Below, one piece after another: positions 50,121-59,832 of a stretch of 64,000 nucleotides of DNA. The DNA is from Myxococcota bacterium (GTDB lineage Bacteria; Myxococcota_A; UBA9160; UBA6930). The position numbers and the translations under genes were made by a program. Position 1 is the first letter of the stretch; each line of letters starts with the position of its first letter. The notes under the pieces are model-generated. The model had not been told where the DNA came from and did not search any database. It saw only the letters and a list, made by a program, of their open reading frames with translations. The DNA is taken from NCBI GenBank assembly GCA_028285625.1, contig JANQOX010000025.1, forward strand, positions 332,461 to 396,460, written 5' to 3'.

Positions 50121-51071
50121 CTAGGGCGTCGGCGCCTGATGCAGGATCGTACCGTCGTCGCCGACCGCGAAGATGCCGGCGGCGGCGCTGCCCCAGATGC
50201 CGAGCAGGTGCTGGGTGGTGCCCGAAGCCTGTGGCGTCCAGGCGGTGCCGTCCCAATGCAGGATGGTCCCGCCCGTGCCCACGACGTACACGTCACTCGG
50301 GCCGCTGCCCCAGACCGCGTGGAAGCTCGCCGTGGACTGATGCACGACGGTCCAGCTGGTGCCATCCCAGTGCAGGATCGCCCCGCCGAGCCCGAGGCCG
50401 CGCGGAGACACGGCGTAGACGTCGTTCGGCCCGCTTCCCCAGACGTCGTGGAGTGGCCCGGGGTGCTCCACCGCCATCTCGGTCCAATCGGTTCCGTCGT
50501 ACCGGTAGATGTAGGCCTGATCGAAGATCGTGCCGCCCACGGCGAAGACGTCGGTGGCGGACAGGGCATAGACGCCGTTCAGCCGGGTCTCGGCACCGCG
50601 GTCGAGCGTCGTCCAATCGGTGCCGTCGTAGTGCTGGGTGCGGCGCCAGCGGCCATTCATGTCCAGGTAGCCGCCGACCGCCCAGATGTCGTTCGCGGCG
50701 AGGCCGTGGATCCCGAAGAGGTTCTGGTGCCACTCGTCCTGCTGGATGGTGGTCTCGGCCCAGGCCGGCCCGGTGCCGTCCCAGTAGAGGATGGCACCCT
50801 GGCTGCCCACCGCGCGAACGTCGCTCGCCGAGCTGCCCCAGACGTCGCTGAGCTCGACGGGGACGGGCGTGTCCATCACCGACCAGGTCGCCCCGTCCCA
50901 GTTGAGGATCGTGCCCATGCGGCCCACGGCGAACACGTCGTTCGGGGACGCGCCCCAGACACCGCGCAGCTGACGGTCGGTGCCGCTGGTCATCGCCGTC
51001 CAGGCGAGGGCCGCCGGCGCGTGGAACGCCACCACGAGGGCAGCCAACAGGAAGGGGGTGATGCGGCTCAC
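50121..51071 (-). CDS. Exported beta-propeller repeat protein
   Basis: 316 aa. Signal peptide RITPFLLAALVVAFHAPAALA, then six to seven repeats of about 45 residues with the core VWGSSASDVRAVGSQGAILYWDGT (W-G-S...D-V-x-A-V-G...I-L-x-W-D-G), the pattern of secreted propellers common in Myxococcota. Probably extracellular or surface-bound. The GTG at 51071 overlaps the stop of the upstream glycosidase-like gene (GTGA), so both are co-expressed. Ligand unknown. Confidence 0.7.
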   Translation of the reverse strand: MSRITPFLLAALVVAFHAPAALAWTAMTSGTDRQLRGVWGASPNDVFAVGRMGTILNWDGATWSVMDTPVPVELSDVWGSSASDVRAVGSQGAILYWDGTGPAWAETTIQQDEWHQNLFGIHGLAANDIWAVGGYLDMNGRWRRTQHYDGTDWTTLDRGAETRLNGVYALSATDVFAVGGTIFDQAYIYRYDGTDWTEMAVEHPGPLHDVWGSGPNDVYAVSPRGLGLGGAILHWDGTSWTVVHQSTASFHAVWGSGPSDVYVVGTGGTILHWDGTAWTPQASGTTQHLLGIWGSAAAGIFAVGDDGTILHQAPTP

Positions 51072-52669
51072 GGCGGCGACTCGCCGCGCCACATGTACCA
51101 GACCTGCTTGGGCTGGTCGTTCTGGGTCCGCATGCCCACCACTTCGAAGGCGCCCTCGAACCACGGCACCTCGCCGAAGATGAGCTGGTCGTGCGCGGAG
51201 TACCAGGTGGCGACCTCGACGTCCAACGGCGCGAGCTGGTCGAGCATCTCCTGGAAGATGGCGGCCTGGTCGCTCTCGTCGAAGGCGGCGCCCGTGGCGC
51301 CGGCCGAACCGAACTCGGGAATCACGTAGGGCAGTCCGGGTGCCACCTGCTGGGCCGCGGCGAAGAAGTCCTCGGGAATCGGGAACGGCGGGATGTTGAA
51401 GATGAACTCGAACAGGCCCGGGTAGATGCTGAAGGCGATGCTCTCGAGCTCGGGCAGCAGCTGCCGCCAGAGGTCCGCGTGCTCTTCGACCAGCAGGCCC
51501 GTCTGCGGGTCGACCATCCACTGGAGCTCGAAGTAGCTCGACACGTGCACGTCCGGGTTGCTGAGCTTCAGCGCGGTCGCGGCGTCCTTGAACATCTGCA
51601 CGAAGCCCGGCCACTGGCCCGGGTTCTTGTAGTACAGGATGTCCATCTCGATCCCGAGCATCAGGTACTCGGGCAACACGAGGTCGTGCAGGGCCACCAG
51701 CTCGGTGAGGATGGCCCCGGACACGGTCGGGTCGTTCAGCGAGCCGACGGGCTCGCGCGACGAGAGGGTATTCACATCCCCCACGGTCTCGGGCAGGTCG
51801 TGGGTGAAGTCGAAGGTCAGCATCACCTCGAGGCCTGCGTCGCGCGCGAGGTTCGCTGCGCGGATCACGTCGCGATGGACGAATGGGACGCTGTCGCCGG
51901 TGAGCGCCGTCCACTGCACGTGGGAGATGATGTTCACCACCTCCGAGGTCGTCGCGAATCGCGTGAACAGGTCTTCGACACCGCGCTCGCTCAGGTTCCG
52001 GGGGCTCTCCTGCGCGAAGGCACGCTTGAACCCGTGCGGGTTCGGGAGAGACACCGAAGGAGGCGCCGCCTTGGGCACCACCATCTCCACTCGAAAGTCG
52101 TCGACCCACACGGACCCCGTGGTCCCTCGCGTCGAGATGACCGCCATCAGCGCCTGGGCCTCATCGGTGCCCCGGAATGCGCCCTGGTAGGTCTGGAAGC
52201 TTCCCTCCGGCCCGTCCGCCACCAGCGTCAGGTCGCCGGCCGTCCCCATGCCCAGCTCGGGGTGGGCGGGCAGGGTCCGGTTGAACGCCACGATCTGGAC
52301 GAGGGGTGGCTCGATCAGCCCCTCGTGCCGGATGTCGATCCGCACCTCGACCCGACGTCCGCCGAACGAGCCCAGGTCGTGCGCCGGTGCGTTCAGCACC
52401 TGGCTGAGCCGATATCCCGTGTTGCTCGCAGGCGAGATTCGAAGGCTCTGCTGGCCTTCCGTCTTGAATTGCGTGTCGTAGGCCCAGCTGCCGCGCTGCG
52501 TGTAGCTCTGGATGCTCGTGACGAAGCCCTCGAGCCAGTAGCGCGGACGGCTCGGGTCGGTGGGCGCCATCTCGAAGCCTGGATCGAGCGCCACGTTCTC
52601 GAGGGGCGCCGGACCGCAGCGGGGCGCCAGCGCGGCGAGGGCCGCGAGAACGAGGAACAGCGTCAGCAT
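51068..52669 (-). CDS. Secreted TIM-barrel glycosidase-like protein with N-terminal carbohydrate-binding-like domain
   Basis: 533 aa from ATG 52669 (TTG 52720 possible). Signal LTLFLVLAALAALAPRC; the Cys is not in a canonical lipobox. Residues about 30-190 look like a CBM4/9-type beta-sandwich (DPGFEMAPTDPSRPRYWLEG ... VWVDDFRVEMV). The rest is a TIM-barrel: LTFDFTHD, MLGIEMDILYYKNP with a Glu where clan-A enzymes have the acid/base, and VIPEFGSAG with a Glu at the nucleophile position. Resembles GH-A clan enzymes such as GH53, without a firm family. Co-translated with the propeller protein. Confidence 0.65.
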   Translation of the reverse strand: MLTLFLVLAALAALAPRCGPAPLENVALDPGFEMAPTDPSRPRYWLEGFVTSIQSYTQRGSWAYDTQFKTEGQQSLRISPASNTGYRLSQVLNAPAHDLGSFGGRRVEVRIDIRHEGLIEPPLVQIVAFNRTLPAHPELGMGTAGDLTLVADGPEGSFQTYQGAFRGTDEAQALMAVISTRGTTGSVWVDDFRVEMVVPKAAPPSVSLPNPHGFKRAFAQESPRNLSERGVEDLFTRFATTSEVVNIISHVQWTALTGDSVPFVHRDVIRAANLARDAGLEVMLTFDFTHDLPETVGDVNTLSSREPVGSLNDPTVSGAILTELVALHDLVLPEYLMLGIEMDILYYKNPGQWPGFVQMFKDAATALKLSNPDVHVSSYFELQWMVDPQTGLLVEEHADLWRQLLPELESIAFSIYPGLFEFIFNIPPFPIPEDFFAAAQQVAPGLPYVIPEFGSAGATGAAFDESDQAAIFQEMLDQLAPLDVEVATWYSAHDQLIFGEVPWFEGAFEVVGMRTQNDQPKQVWYMWRGESPP

Positions 52670-52845
52670 GAGACCGCGATGAGCCAAAGCAGACGGAGTG
52701 TAGTCGGTCGGGGGGCGCAACTACGTGAAAACCCTCACACCGGGAGGCCCCGTGGGGATGCCCGGCCGGCCCGGGCTCCGGAACGAAGGCCCACCTCCTG
52801 GCAAGTGGCCCGGCCGAGCCTCAGGTGACGCGCGCCGTGGGCCAG

Positions 52846-52898
52846 CGCCCGGGCCCGCCCGGCGGAGGGGGCGCCTTCCGCCAAGGGGGGCCCGGGCG
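52846..52898 (-). terminator. Terminator-like double hairpin after the EEP-protein gene
   Basis: Outer arms CGCCCGGGCCC and GGGCCCGGGCG (11 bp, perfect) enclose an inner stem GGCGGA/TCCGCC. It lies 14 bases past the stop of the minus-strand gene. Confidence 0.6.
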
Positions 52899-52911
52899 CG
52901 ACCCTGGGGCG

Positions 52912-55653
52912 TCAGTGATCGAAGCCGTGGGTCACGTTGTAGAAGAAGCGGTACTTGCCCGACCCGCCCGGCGCGAAGACCTGGTCGTCCTCGACGGGCC
53001 CCAGCGTGTCGCGGTCGAGCTTGGGGATGATGATGGTGTGTTCGTCGTCGTCCCCGGCGGCCGCACCGTCCTCTTCGTACACCCGGATCCGCAGGTCGTC
53101 GGTGCCCGCGAAGTAGAGCGGCTTGCCGCCCAGGATCTGCTCCATGGGCCACTTCGTGCCGGCATCGAAGTCCCCGATGAACGTCGTCCCGGGGACCACG
53201 GTCACCCCGTCGATCTTCGCGTACTCGAAGTAGAGCTCGTCGTCGCCGTCGAGATCGAACCCGTCGTTCTCTTCGAGGCACCACATGCGGATGCTCTGGC
53301 CGCCTTCGCCCGCGCCGTAGAAGATCGTGAGGTCGGTCGTCCAGTGCATGGTGTAGCTGCGCGCCTCGACGGGGTAGGGCGCGGGCCCGGCCGGAAGCCG
53401 CTGCACCTGGAGGTAGTACTTCTTCTTGACGGTGACCGTCTCGTCGATCTTCAGCCGCCTACCGCCTTCGGGATCGGCTTCCGGCGTGCTGGTCTTCTGG
53501 ACCAGGGTGGTGCCGTCGTCCTCGAGCAGCCGGAACTTGAACCAGTTGAGCGGTGAGGAGGGGATGTCGCGCACCTGCAGCTCGAGCTTCTGGAGGATGT
53601 CGCCCGGGGTCTGCTCGGTCACGATCTCGAACCACTCCTCGTCGGCGCCGTTCAGGGGCGGGGTGTCCTGGAGCTTGCGTTCGACACGTTCACCCGGTGC
53701 CAGGGCACAGGCCAGGATCTGGCTGCCGCAGTCGTGCTTGACCGCGCCCAGGACGTAGTTGCCCGTCTGCATGCGGTTCGGGTGGTAGACGCGCACGTAG
53801 AACGGCGCGTTCGACATGCGGAACTCCTTGCCCTCGAAGGGCAGGCCGCGCGGCGTCGTGAACTTCGTGACTTCGTTCTTGTACGAGGGCGCCGGCGTCG
53901 TCATGTCGGTGCTCTCGTAGACGCGGAAGTCCACGCCGTTGGGGCTGGTCATCTGGAAGGAGTAGGTCCCCGCCTCGTCGAAGCGGTACCAGACGATCTG
54001 CCCGGGCTTCGTGAGCGTCCCCGACTGCAGTCCGACATTGCCGTTGCTGGGCAAGGTCACGACCTTGGCGCGCGCAGGATTGCAGTGCGTCGAGTGGGTG
54101 TTCAGGTCCATGTTGATGCCGAAGTGGTCCGAGATGTCCTCGACGCCACCGATGCCGACGCCATTGGGACCCATGCCGGTCTCGATGAAGGTCCCGCCCG
54201 AATCACTCCAACGCAGGTTGTGCGTCAGGCTCATGTGCTGGGCGCACTTGCGGCTCTTCCACGTCCGCAGGATGTAGTCCAGGCGCGCTCCGGGGCCGCC
54301 CCCGCCCCAGTGCGAGGCGTTCGTGACGCCGCGGTCGTAGTTGCCCGAGGGGTCCTTGGGCGAGTTCTCCAGGGCCCACGCATCCCACACGATCTCCTTG
54401 TAGAAGCTGCCCGCCGTGTCGAAGTGGTAGTTCCACTCGTGGATGTTGACTTCGTTCGGACCGATGAAGCCCAGGTCGGGCGCGTCGAGGTGGCCGTCGA
54501 TGTTGAGGTCGCCCAGGATGAACGTGTCTTCGTCGAAGACCGCGCTCTGCCCGATGGTCGCGACCAGGAGCTTCTCGATGTCGGCCATCTGCGCGATTCG
54601 GACGTCCCGCGCGTCGACCGCATCGACGAAGTCCTCCTTCTCGTTCGGGTAGTCCGCGGGGACGTAATTCGCCTGCATGTGCGTCCAGATCACGTTGTAG
54701 ACGTCGTTGTTGCTGGGGTTGCGAAGCCGCACGTAGGCGGCGCCCTTGCTCGAGAAACAGTCGTCCCCCTCGCACTCGTCGAACTCGATGAAGGCCACCT
54801 TCTCGCAGTCGGCCTTGCCCACGTTGAAGATGCTCTGGGCGACGCCGTGGTCGCTGGCAACGCACTCGAGGGGCGAGATCTCGTACGTGTCGAAGGGCAG
54901 CGGCTCGAAGGGGAAGCGGCTGAAGATCTGGAGCCCGCTGTCCTCCAGGTCGGCGGCGTCCAGGTACTGCACCCAGTAGGGGAAGGTGCCGCCGAGTTCG
55001 TTCACCATGAGCTCTTGCAGGTCCGCGTCGAACACCTCGTTGAGCGCGATGAAGTCGTACCCCGAGGCGAGGATGCGCTTGGCGAGCTTGCGGCCGTTCT
55101 CCTCACTGGTGCCCGCTGCGAAGAAGCTCGGCAGGAACTGCGTGTTCTGGGTGGCGAAACGCACCGAGTCGCCCACGCTGAGGGTGGCGACCAGGTCGAA
55201 GATGGATCCGTTGGCCAGCACCCACTTGCCCTGGATCGCGCTGCCCGTGGCGTCGATGATCGCCTCGATCACGATCGGGCCTTCCAGGTTCTTGCAGAAC
55301 GGAAACTTGACCTTGACCTCCCAGGAGACCGCAGCGTCGGGCGGCCCACTGCTGTAGAAGGGCGTCAGCTCGGCCTTGGTGCGCGGGCAGCCGCTCTCGG
55401 TCTGGATGTAGCCGTCCTGCAGGGCCAGGATGTCGGCGCCCCCGTCAGCAGCCGGTGAGCCGTCGTGGAAGATGAACTGCCCGCTGGGCTCGGGGTAGTT
55501 GCACTTCTTGGCGGCGCCCCCGAGGGGGAGCACGAGCGCGAGCAGCAGGAGCAGGTGCCGCCAGCGGGAGCGCTTGGAGGAGCGGTTCTCAGGCGATCCA
55601 GGCGTCGAGGATTGAGTCTCACGAGATCCGGGGGTGGGGTGCAGCGTGGGCAT
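52912..55653 (-). CDS. Secreted endonuclease/exonuclease/phosphatase (EEP)-fold protein, sphingomyelinase-like
   Basis: 913 aa. Long basic n-region then HLLLLLALVLPLGGAAKKC (signal, possible lipobox-like end). A beta domain (about 45-165) precedes an EEP catalytic domain (about 165-535): FATQNTQFLPSF, IALNEVFDADLQ (Glu metal ligand), THMQANYVP, GDLNIDGHLD and EDISDHFGINMDL (SDH), all DNase-I/sphingomyelinase hallmarks. The order matches bacterial sphingomyelinase C-like phosphodiesterases better than DNase I. C-terminal about 370 residues are beta-rich repeats, likely C2- or CBM-like binding modules. Substrate inferred; could also be an extracellular nuclease. Confidence 0.7.
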   Translation of the reverse strand: MPTLHPTPGSRETQSSTPGSPENRSSKRSRWRHLLLLLALVLPLGGAAKKCNYPEPSGQFIFHDGSPAADGGADILALQDGYIQTESGCPRTKAELTPFYSSGPPDAAVSWEVKVKFPFCKNLEGPIVIEAIIDATGSAIQGKWVLANGSIFDLVATLSVGDSVRFATQNTQFLPSFFAAGTSEENGRKLAKRILASGYDFIALNEVFDADLQELMVNELGGTFPYWVQYLDAADLEDSGLQIFSRFPFEPLPFDTYEISPLECVASDHGVAQSIFNVGKADCEKVAFIEFDECEGDDCFSSKGAAYVRLRNPSNNDVYNVIWTHMQANYVPADYPNEKEDFVDAVDARDVRIAQMADIEKLLVATIGQSAVFDEDTFILGDLNIDGHLDAPDLGFIGPNEVNIHEWNYHFDTAGSFYKEIVWDAWALENSPKDPSGNYDRGVTNASHWGGGGPGARLDYILRTWKSRKCAQHMSLTHNLRWSDSGGTFIETGMGPNGVGIGGVEDISDHFGINMDLNTHSTHCNPARAKVVTLPSNGNVGLQSGTLTKPGQIVWYRFDEAGTYSFQMTSPNGVDFRVYESTDMTTPAPSYKNEVTKFTTPRGLPFEGKEFRMSNAPFYVRVYHPNRMQTGNYVLGAVKHDCGSQILACALAPGERVERKLQDTPPLNGADEEWFEIVTEQTPGDILQKLELQVRDIPSSPLNWFKFRLLEDDGTTLVQKTSTPEADPEGGRRLKIDETVTVKKKYYLQVQRLPAGPAPYPVEARSYTMHWTTDLTIFYGAGEGGQSIRMWCLEENDGFDLDGDDELYFEYAKIDGVTVVPGTTFIGDFDAGTKWPMEQILGGKPLYFAGTDDLRIRVYEEDGAAAGDDDEHTIIIPKLDRDTLGPVEDDQVFAPGGSGKYRFFYNVTHGFDH

Positions 55654-55863
55654 GAATCCTCCGAGCCAATGGGCGAACGGCGCCTGCGCGTTGCCCCAAG
55701 GGGCACCATGGGGCGAAGCGCGGGCGCTTCTACGATCGAGAGGCGTTCATCATGGCGGAACAACGTTCGCCCGTGGGGAAATTGTTCCGCGAGCCCGATT
55801 CCCTCTCGCACCGGACTCCCGAGCCACGCGCGATAGCATGGGGGGTCCCTCTGGAGGAGTCCC

Positions 55864-57108
55864 ATGCCTGATTCACGCGAGTTCGACGTCGTCGTCTACG
55901 GGGCCTCCGGGTTCACCGGCAAGCTCACCGCCGAGTACCTGCTCGCCCGCCACGGTACGTCCTCGCTGCGCTGGGCCCTGGCCGGGCGCAGCGCCGACAA
56001 GCTCGCGCGCACCCGCGACGAGATCGCCGCATCGACCGGCAGCGATGCCTCGGGTCTCGAGATCCTGACCGCAGATTCCGGCGACGCCGCGTCGATTGCC
56101 GCCCTCGCCGAGCGGGCGCGGGTGGTCTGCACGACCGTGGGTCCCTACGCCCTCTACGGTTCCGAACTCGTGGAGGCCTGTGCGAAGGCGGGCACGCACT
56201 ACTGCGACCTGACGGGTGAGGTCCACTGGATGCGCCGCATGATCGACGCGCACCAGGACGCGGCCCTGGCCAGCGGTGCGCGCATCGTGTTCACCTGCGG
56301 CTTCGACTGCATCCCCTCGGACCTGTCCGTACACTGGTTGCAGGGCGAGATGCGGTCGCGTCACGACGTTTCGAGCCCCCACGTGAAAATGCGCGTGGCC
56401 GGATTCAGCGGCGGAGCCAGCGGTGGCACGGCCGCGAGCATGGTCAACATGATGGAAGAGGCCGCGCACGACCCGAACGTCCGGCGCGTCATGGCCGATC
56501 CCTACTCGCTCAACCCCAAGGACCTGCAGTCCGGGCCCGATGGTCGCGACGGCTTCGGGCCGGCGTTCGACGACGACTTCGGCCAGTGGACGGCGCCCTT
56601 CGTGATGGCGGCGGTCGACACCCGCGTCGTGCGCCGCAGCAACGCGCTTCTCGATTTCGCCTACGGGCAGGACTTCCGGTACGACGAGGCAATGCTCATG
56701 GGCACGGGCCCCCTCGGCCTCGCCAAGGCGACGGGGCTCGCAGCGGCCCTCGGTGGGGGAATGGCCGCGGCCGCCGTCGGCCCCGTGCGCGGCCTGCTGA
56801 AGAGCCGCATGCCCGCACCCGGCGAAGGCCCGAGCGCCGAGCAGCGCGAGAAGGGCTACTGGGACATGCGACTCGTGGCCAAGCACCCCACCGACTCGAG
56901 CAAGGACGTCCGCGGCCGCGCCACGGGCGATCGCGACCCGGGCTATGGGTCGACGTCGAAGATGCTGGGTGAGGCGGCCGTCTGCCTCGCGCAGGACGCG
57001 CTCCCCGACACGGCGGGCATGCTCACGCCGGCTGCAGCCATGGGCGACACGCTGCGCGCGCGGCTCGAGGCGCACGCGGGCGTCTCGTTCGTGCTGGAGG
57101 ACGCGTAA
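55864..57108 (+). CDS. Saccharopine-dehydrogenase-like NAD(P) oxidoreductase (trans-acting enoyl-reductase type)
   Basis: 414 aa. N-terminal Rossmann motif VVVYGASGFTGKLTAEYL, then VVCTTVGPYALYGSELVEACAKAGTHYCDLTGE, typical of the saccharopine dehydrogenase-like family that includes mycobacterial trans-acting enoyl reductases of lipid synthesis. A small hydrophobic Gly/Ala stretch (GLAAALGGGMAAAAVGP) near residue 295 might touch the membrane. GGAGGAGT upstream of ATG. A methyltransferase gene begins four bases after its stop. Confidence 0.75.
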   Translation: MPDSREFDVVVYGASGFTGKLTAEYLLARHGTSSLRWALAGRSADKLARTRDEIAASTGSDASGLEILTADSGDAASIAALAERARVVCTTVGPYALYGSELVEACAKAGTHYCDLTGEVHWMRRMIDAHQDAALASGARIVFTCGFDCIPSDLSVHWLQGEMRSRHDVSSPHVKMRVAGFSGGASGGTAASMVNMMEEAAHDPNVRRVMADPYSLNPKDLQSGPDGRDGFGPAFDDDFGQWTAPFVMAAVDTRVVRRSNALLDFAYGQDFRYDEAMLMGTGPLGLAKATGLAAALGGGMAAAAVGPVRGLLKSRMPAPGEGPSAEQREKGYWDMRLVAKHPTDSSKDVRGRATGDRDPGYGSTSKMLGEAAVCLAQDALPDTAGMLTPAAAMGDTLRARLEAHAGVSFVLEDA

Positions 57109-57112
57109 CGCC

Positions 57113-57724
57113 ATGGCGATCGGAGAGCGCTTCTCGGCGTGGCTGCTCGATTGGGCCATGCGGCAGATGGACGATCTGCGCCCCGGCACCACCGGCGCGG
57201 CCTCGGGCGAGGTGCTCGAGATCGGCTTCGGCACCGGCCTCAACCTGCGCCACTACGGCCCCGAGGTGAAGAAGCTGATCGGGGTGGATCCGATGTCCCC
57301 CGACGCCATCGGCGCGACCGCCGACCGCATGGCCGCTGCGCGGTTTCCGGTGGAGCACCACCAGCTCCGCGCCGACGGCACGCTGCCCTTCGACGCCGGG
57401 CGCTTCGACACCGTCGTCACCACGTGGACGCTGTGCACGATCCCGGACCCGATCGCGGCCCTCGCCGAGATGCGGCGCGTGCTCGCCCCGGGCGGCCGCT
57501 ACGTGTTCGTCGAGCACGGCCGCGCCGAGTCCGAGCAGACGGCGCGCTGGCAAGACCGGCTCAACCCGATCTGGAAGCGCATGGCAGGCGGCTGCAACAT
57601 GAACCGCCGCACGGCCGAGATCGTCGAGCGCGGGGGGTTCGCGCTGCTGGAGAGCGAGCGCTTCCAGTCGGACGCACCGGCCCTGCTGTCGCACACGCTT
57701 CGCGGCGTGGCCCACGTTCCCTAG
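57113..57724 (+). CDS. Class I SAM-dependent methyltransferase
   Basis: 203 aa with motif I VLEIGFGTGLNLRHYG near residue 34, VDPMSPD acidic loop and later TTWTLCTIPDPIAALAEMRRVLAPGG. Resembles the METTL7/phosphatidylethanolamine-methyltransferase-like group acting on small or lipid substrates. Four-base gap from the saccharopine-dehydrogenase-like gene suggests one operon, perhaps modifying the same lipid. Confidence 0.8.
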   Translation: MAIGERFSAWLLDWAMRQMDDLRPGTTGAASGEVLEIGFGTGLNLRHYGPEVKKLIGVDPMSPDAIGATADRMAAARFPVEHHQLRADGTLPFDAGRFDTVVTTWTLCTIPDPIAALAEMRRVLAPGGRYVFVEHGRAESEQTARWQDRLNPIWKRMAGGCNMNRRTAEIVERGGFALLESERFQSDAPALLSHTLRGVAHVP

Positions 57725-57751
57725 CGCCCGAGCGCGCCTGGCATGGCCGGG

Positions 57752-59545
57752 CTAGGACTTCTCGGCCTCCAGCCGCTCGCGCATGGCGGCGAGCTGCTTG
57801 GTCAGCTCTTCGGGCAGGTGGTCGCCGAAGCCCGCGTAGTACTCCTCGATGAGGGGAAGCTCGGCAAGCCAACCCTCGTGGTCCACACGCAGCAGCTGCG
57901 CCAGGTCCTCGGGTGACACGTCGTCGAGGCCACTCACGTCGAGCGCGCCGGCCGCCGGCAGGTTGCCGATGGCGGTCTCGACGGCCTTGGCCGTGCCTTC
58001 GCAGCGCTCGAACACCCACTTGAGCACGCGGCCGTTCTCGCCGAAGCCGGGCCACAGGAAGTCGCCGCCGTCGCTCTTGCGGAACCAGTTGACGTAGTAG
58101 ATGGACGGGAGCTTGGCGCCGCTTCGCGCGCCGATGTCGAGCCAGTGGCCCCAGTAGTCCGCCATGTTGTATCCGCAGAAGGGCAGCATGGCCATGGGGT
58201 CACGGCGCAGCTCACCGATCTTGCCCGCGGCTGCGGCGGTCTTCTCGCTGCTGATGATCGAGCCGAGGAAGGTGCCGTGGTTCCAGTCCCGAGCCTCGTT
58301 CACGAGCGGCACCACCGTCGCGCGGCGGCCACCGAACAGGATCGCGCTGATCGGCACACCCTTCGGGTCTTCCCACTCGTCGGCGATCACCGGGCACTGG
58401 CTCGCGGGCGCCGTGAAGCGGGCGTTGGGGTGCGCGGCCGCCGTCTTCGAGTCGGGCGTCCAGTCGTTGCCGTGCCAGTCCTTCAGGTGGGCCGGCAGCT
58501 CCTTCGTCATCTCCTCCCACCACACGTCGCCGTCATCGGTCAGCGCGCAGTTGGTGAAGAGCGAGTTCGCGTGCAGGCTGCGCATGGCGTTCGGGTTCGA
58601 GCTCATGCTGGTGCCCGGCGCGACGCCGAAGAAGCCGGCCTCGGGGTTGATCGCATGGAGCCGGCCGTCGTCGCCGAACTTCATCCAGGCAATGTCGTCG
58701 CCGATGCACTCGACCTTCCAGCCCGGGAGCGTGGGCTCCATCATGGCCAGATTGGTCTTGCCGCAGGCGCTCGGGAACGCGGCGGCCACGTAGTGCGTGG
58801 CACCTTCGGGATTCGTGAGCTTGAGGATGAGCATGTGCTCGGCCATCCAGCCCTCGTCCCGGGCCATCACCGAGGCGATGCGCAGGGCGAAGCACTTCTT
58901 GCCGAGCAGGGCGTTGCCGCCGTAACCCGACCCGAACGACCAGATCTCGCGGGTCGCCGGGAAGTGCACGATGTACTTGTTGTCGGCGTTGCAGGGCCAC
59001 GGAACGTCCGCCTGGCCCTCGGCCAGCGGCATGCCCACCGAGTGCAGGCACGGCACGAACTCTCCGTCGCCCAGGGTGTCGAGCACCTTCTGCCCCATGC
59101 GGGTCATGATGCGCATGTTGGCGACCACGTAGGGCGAGTCCGAGAGCTGAACGCCGATGTGCGCGATCGGCGAACCGATCGGACCCATGCTGAACGGGAT
59201 CACGTAGAGGGTGCGGCCCTTCATGCTGCCCTCGAACAGGCCGCGCAGGGTCTCCTTCATCTCGACCGGGTCGCGCCAGTTGTTCGTCGGACCGGCGTCG
59301 GCCTCGTTCTCGGAGCAGATGTAGGTGCGGTCCTCGACGCGGGCCACGTCGGCCGGATCGGACCAGATGAGATAGCTGTTCGGACGTTTGCTCTCGTCGA
59401 GCTTGCGGGCGGTTCCGCCGGCGACCATCAGGTCGATCATCTCGGCGTACTCGGCCTCGGAGCCGTCGCACCAGCGCACCTGGTCCGGCTGGCACAGGGC
59501 CTCGACTTCCTTCACCCAGGCGATCAGCTTCTCGTTCTTGGTCAT
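57752..59545 (-). CDS. pckG: Phosphoenolpyruvate carboxykinase (GTP)
   Basis: Converts oxaloacetate and GTP to PEP for gluconeogenesis. 597 aa with GTP-type signature FPSACGKTNLAM (kinase P-loop, near residue 265), the R-loop and omega-loop regions and GGRRATVVPLV. Standard length, cytoplasmic. AGGAG lies ten bases before ATG 59545. Runs convergent to the methyltransferase. Complements the scpA route from propionate to oxaloacetate. Confidence 0.95.
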   Translation of the reverse strand: MTKNEKLIAWVKEVEALCQPDQVRWCDGSEAEYAEMIDLMVAGGTARKLDESKRPNSYLIWSDPADVARVEDRTYICSENEADAGPTNNWRDPVEMKETLRGLFEGSMKGRTLYVIPFSMGPIGSPIAHIGVQLSDSPYVVANMRIMTRMGQKVLDTLGDGEFVPCLHSVGMPLAEGQADVPWPCNADNKYIVHFPATREIWSFGSGYGGNALLGKKCFALRIASVMARDEGWMAEHMLILKLTNPEGATHYVAAAFPSACGKTNLAMMEPTLPGWKVECIGDDIAWMKFGDDGRLHAINPEAGFFGVAPGTSMSSNPNAMRSLHANSLFTNCALTDDGDVWWEEMTKELPAHLKDWHGNDWTPDSKTAAAHPNARFTAPASQCPVIADEWEDPKGVPISAILFGGRRATVVPLVNEARDWNHGTFLGSIISSEKTAAAAGKIGELRRDPMAMLPFCGYNMADYWGHWLDIGARSGAKLPSIYYVNWFRKSDGGDFLWPGFGENGRVLKWVFERCEGTAKAVETAIGNLPAAGALDVSGLDDVSPEDLAQLLRVDHEGWLAELPLIEEYYAGFGDHLPEELTKQLAAMRERLEAEKS

Positions 59546-59832
59546 CGCGGTTCGGCTCCTACCTCGAGTCGGGCGGTTTGTCTGGACGTCGCAGCCTCCG
59601 TGGGGCCGGCTCGCCGCCGCCCCTCCAGACCCGGGGTCTTCCCCGCAACGGAACGTAGTCCGCACACGTGGGTCGCACGAAGGGCCCAACAGGTTACGGA
59701 AAGCCTCTCGATGGGTCACCCCGAACGGGCCCACCCGCCGAGTGCGGGCCGAGGTGCAGGTTCCCGGCAACTCGCGGGCCCCGGGCCCAGAGCCTCGCGG
59801 GCTTTGCGCGGCGCCCACCTATACTGGGCCCC

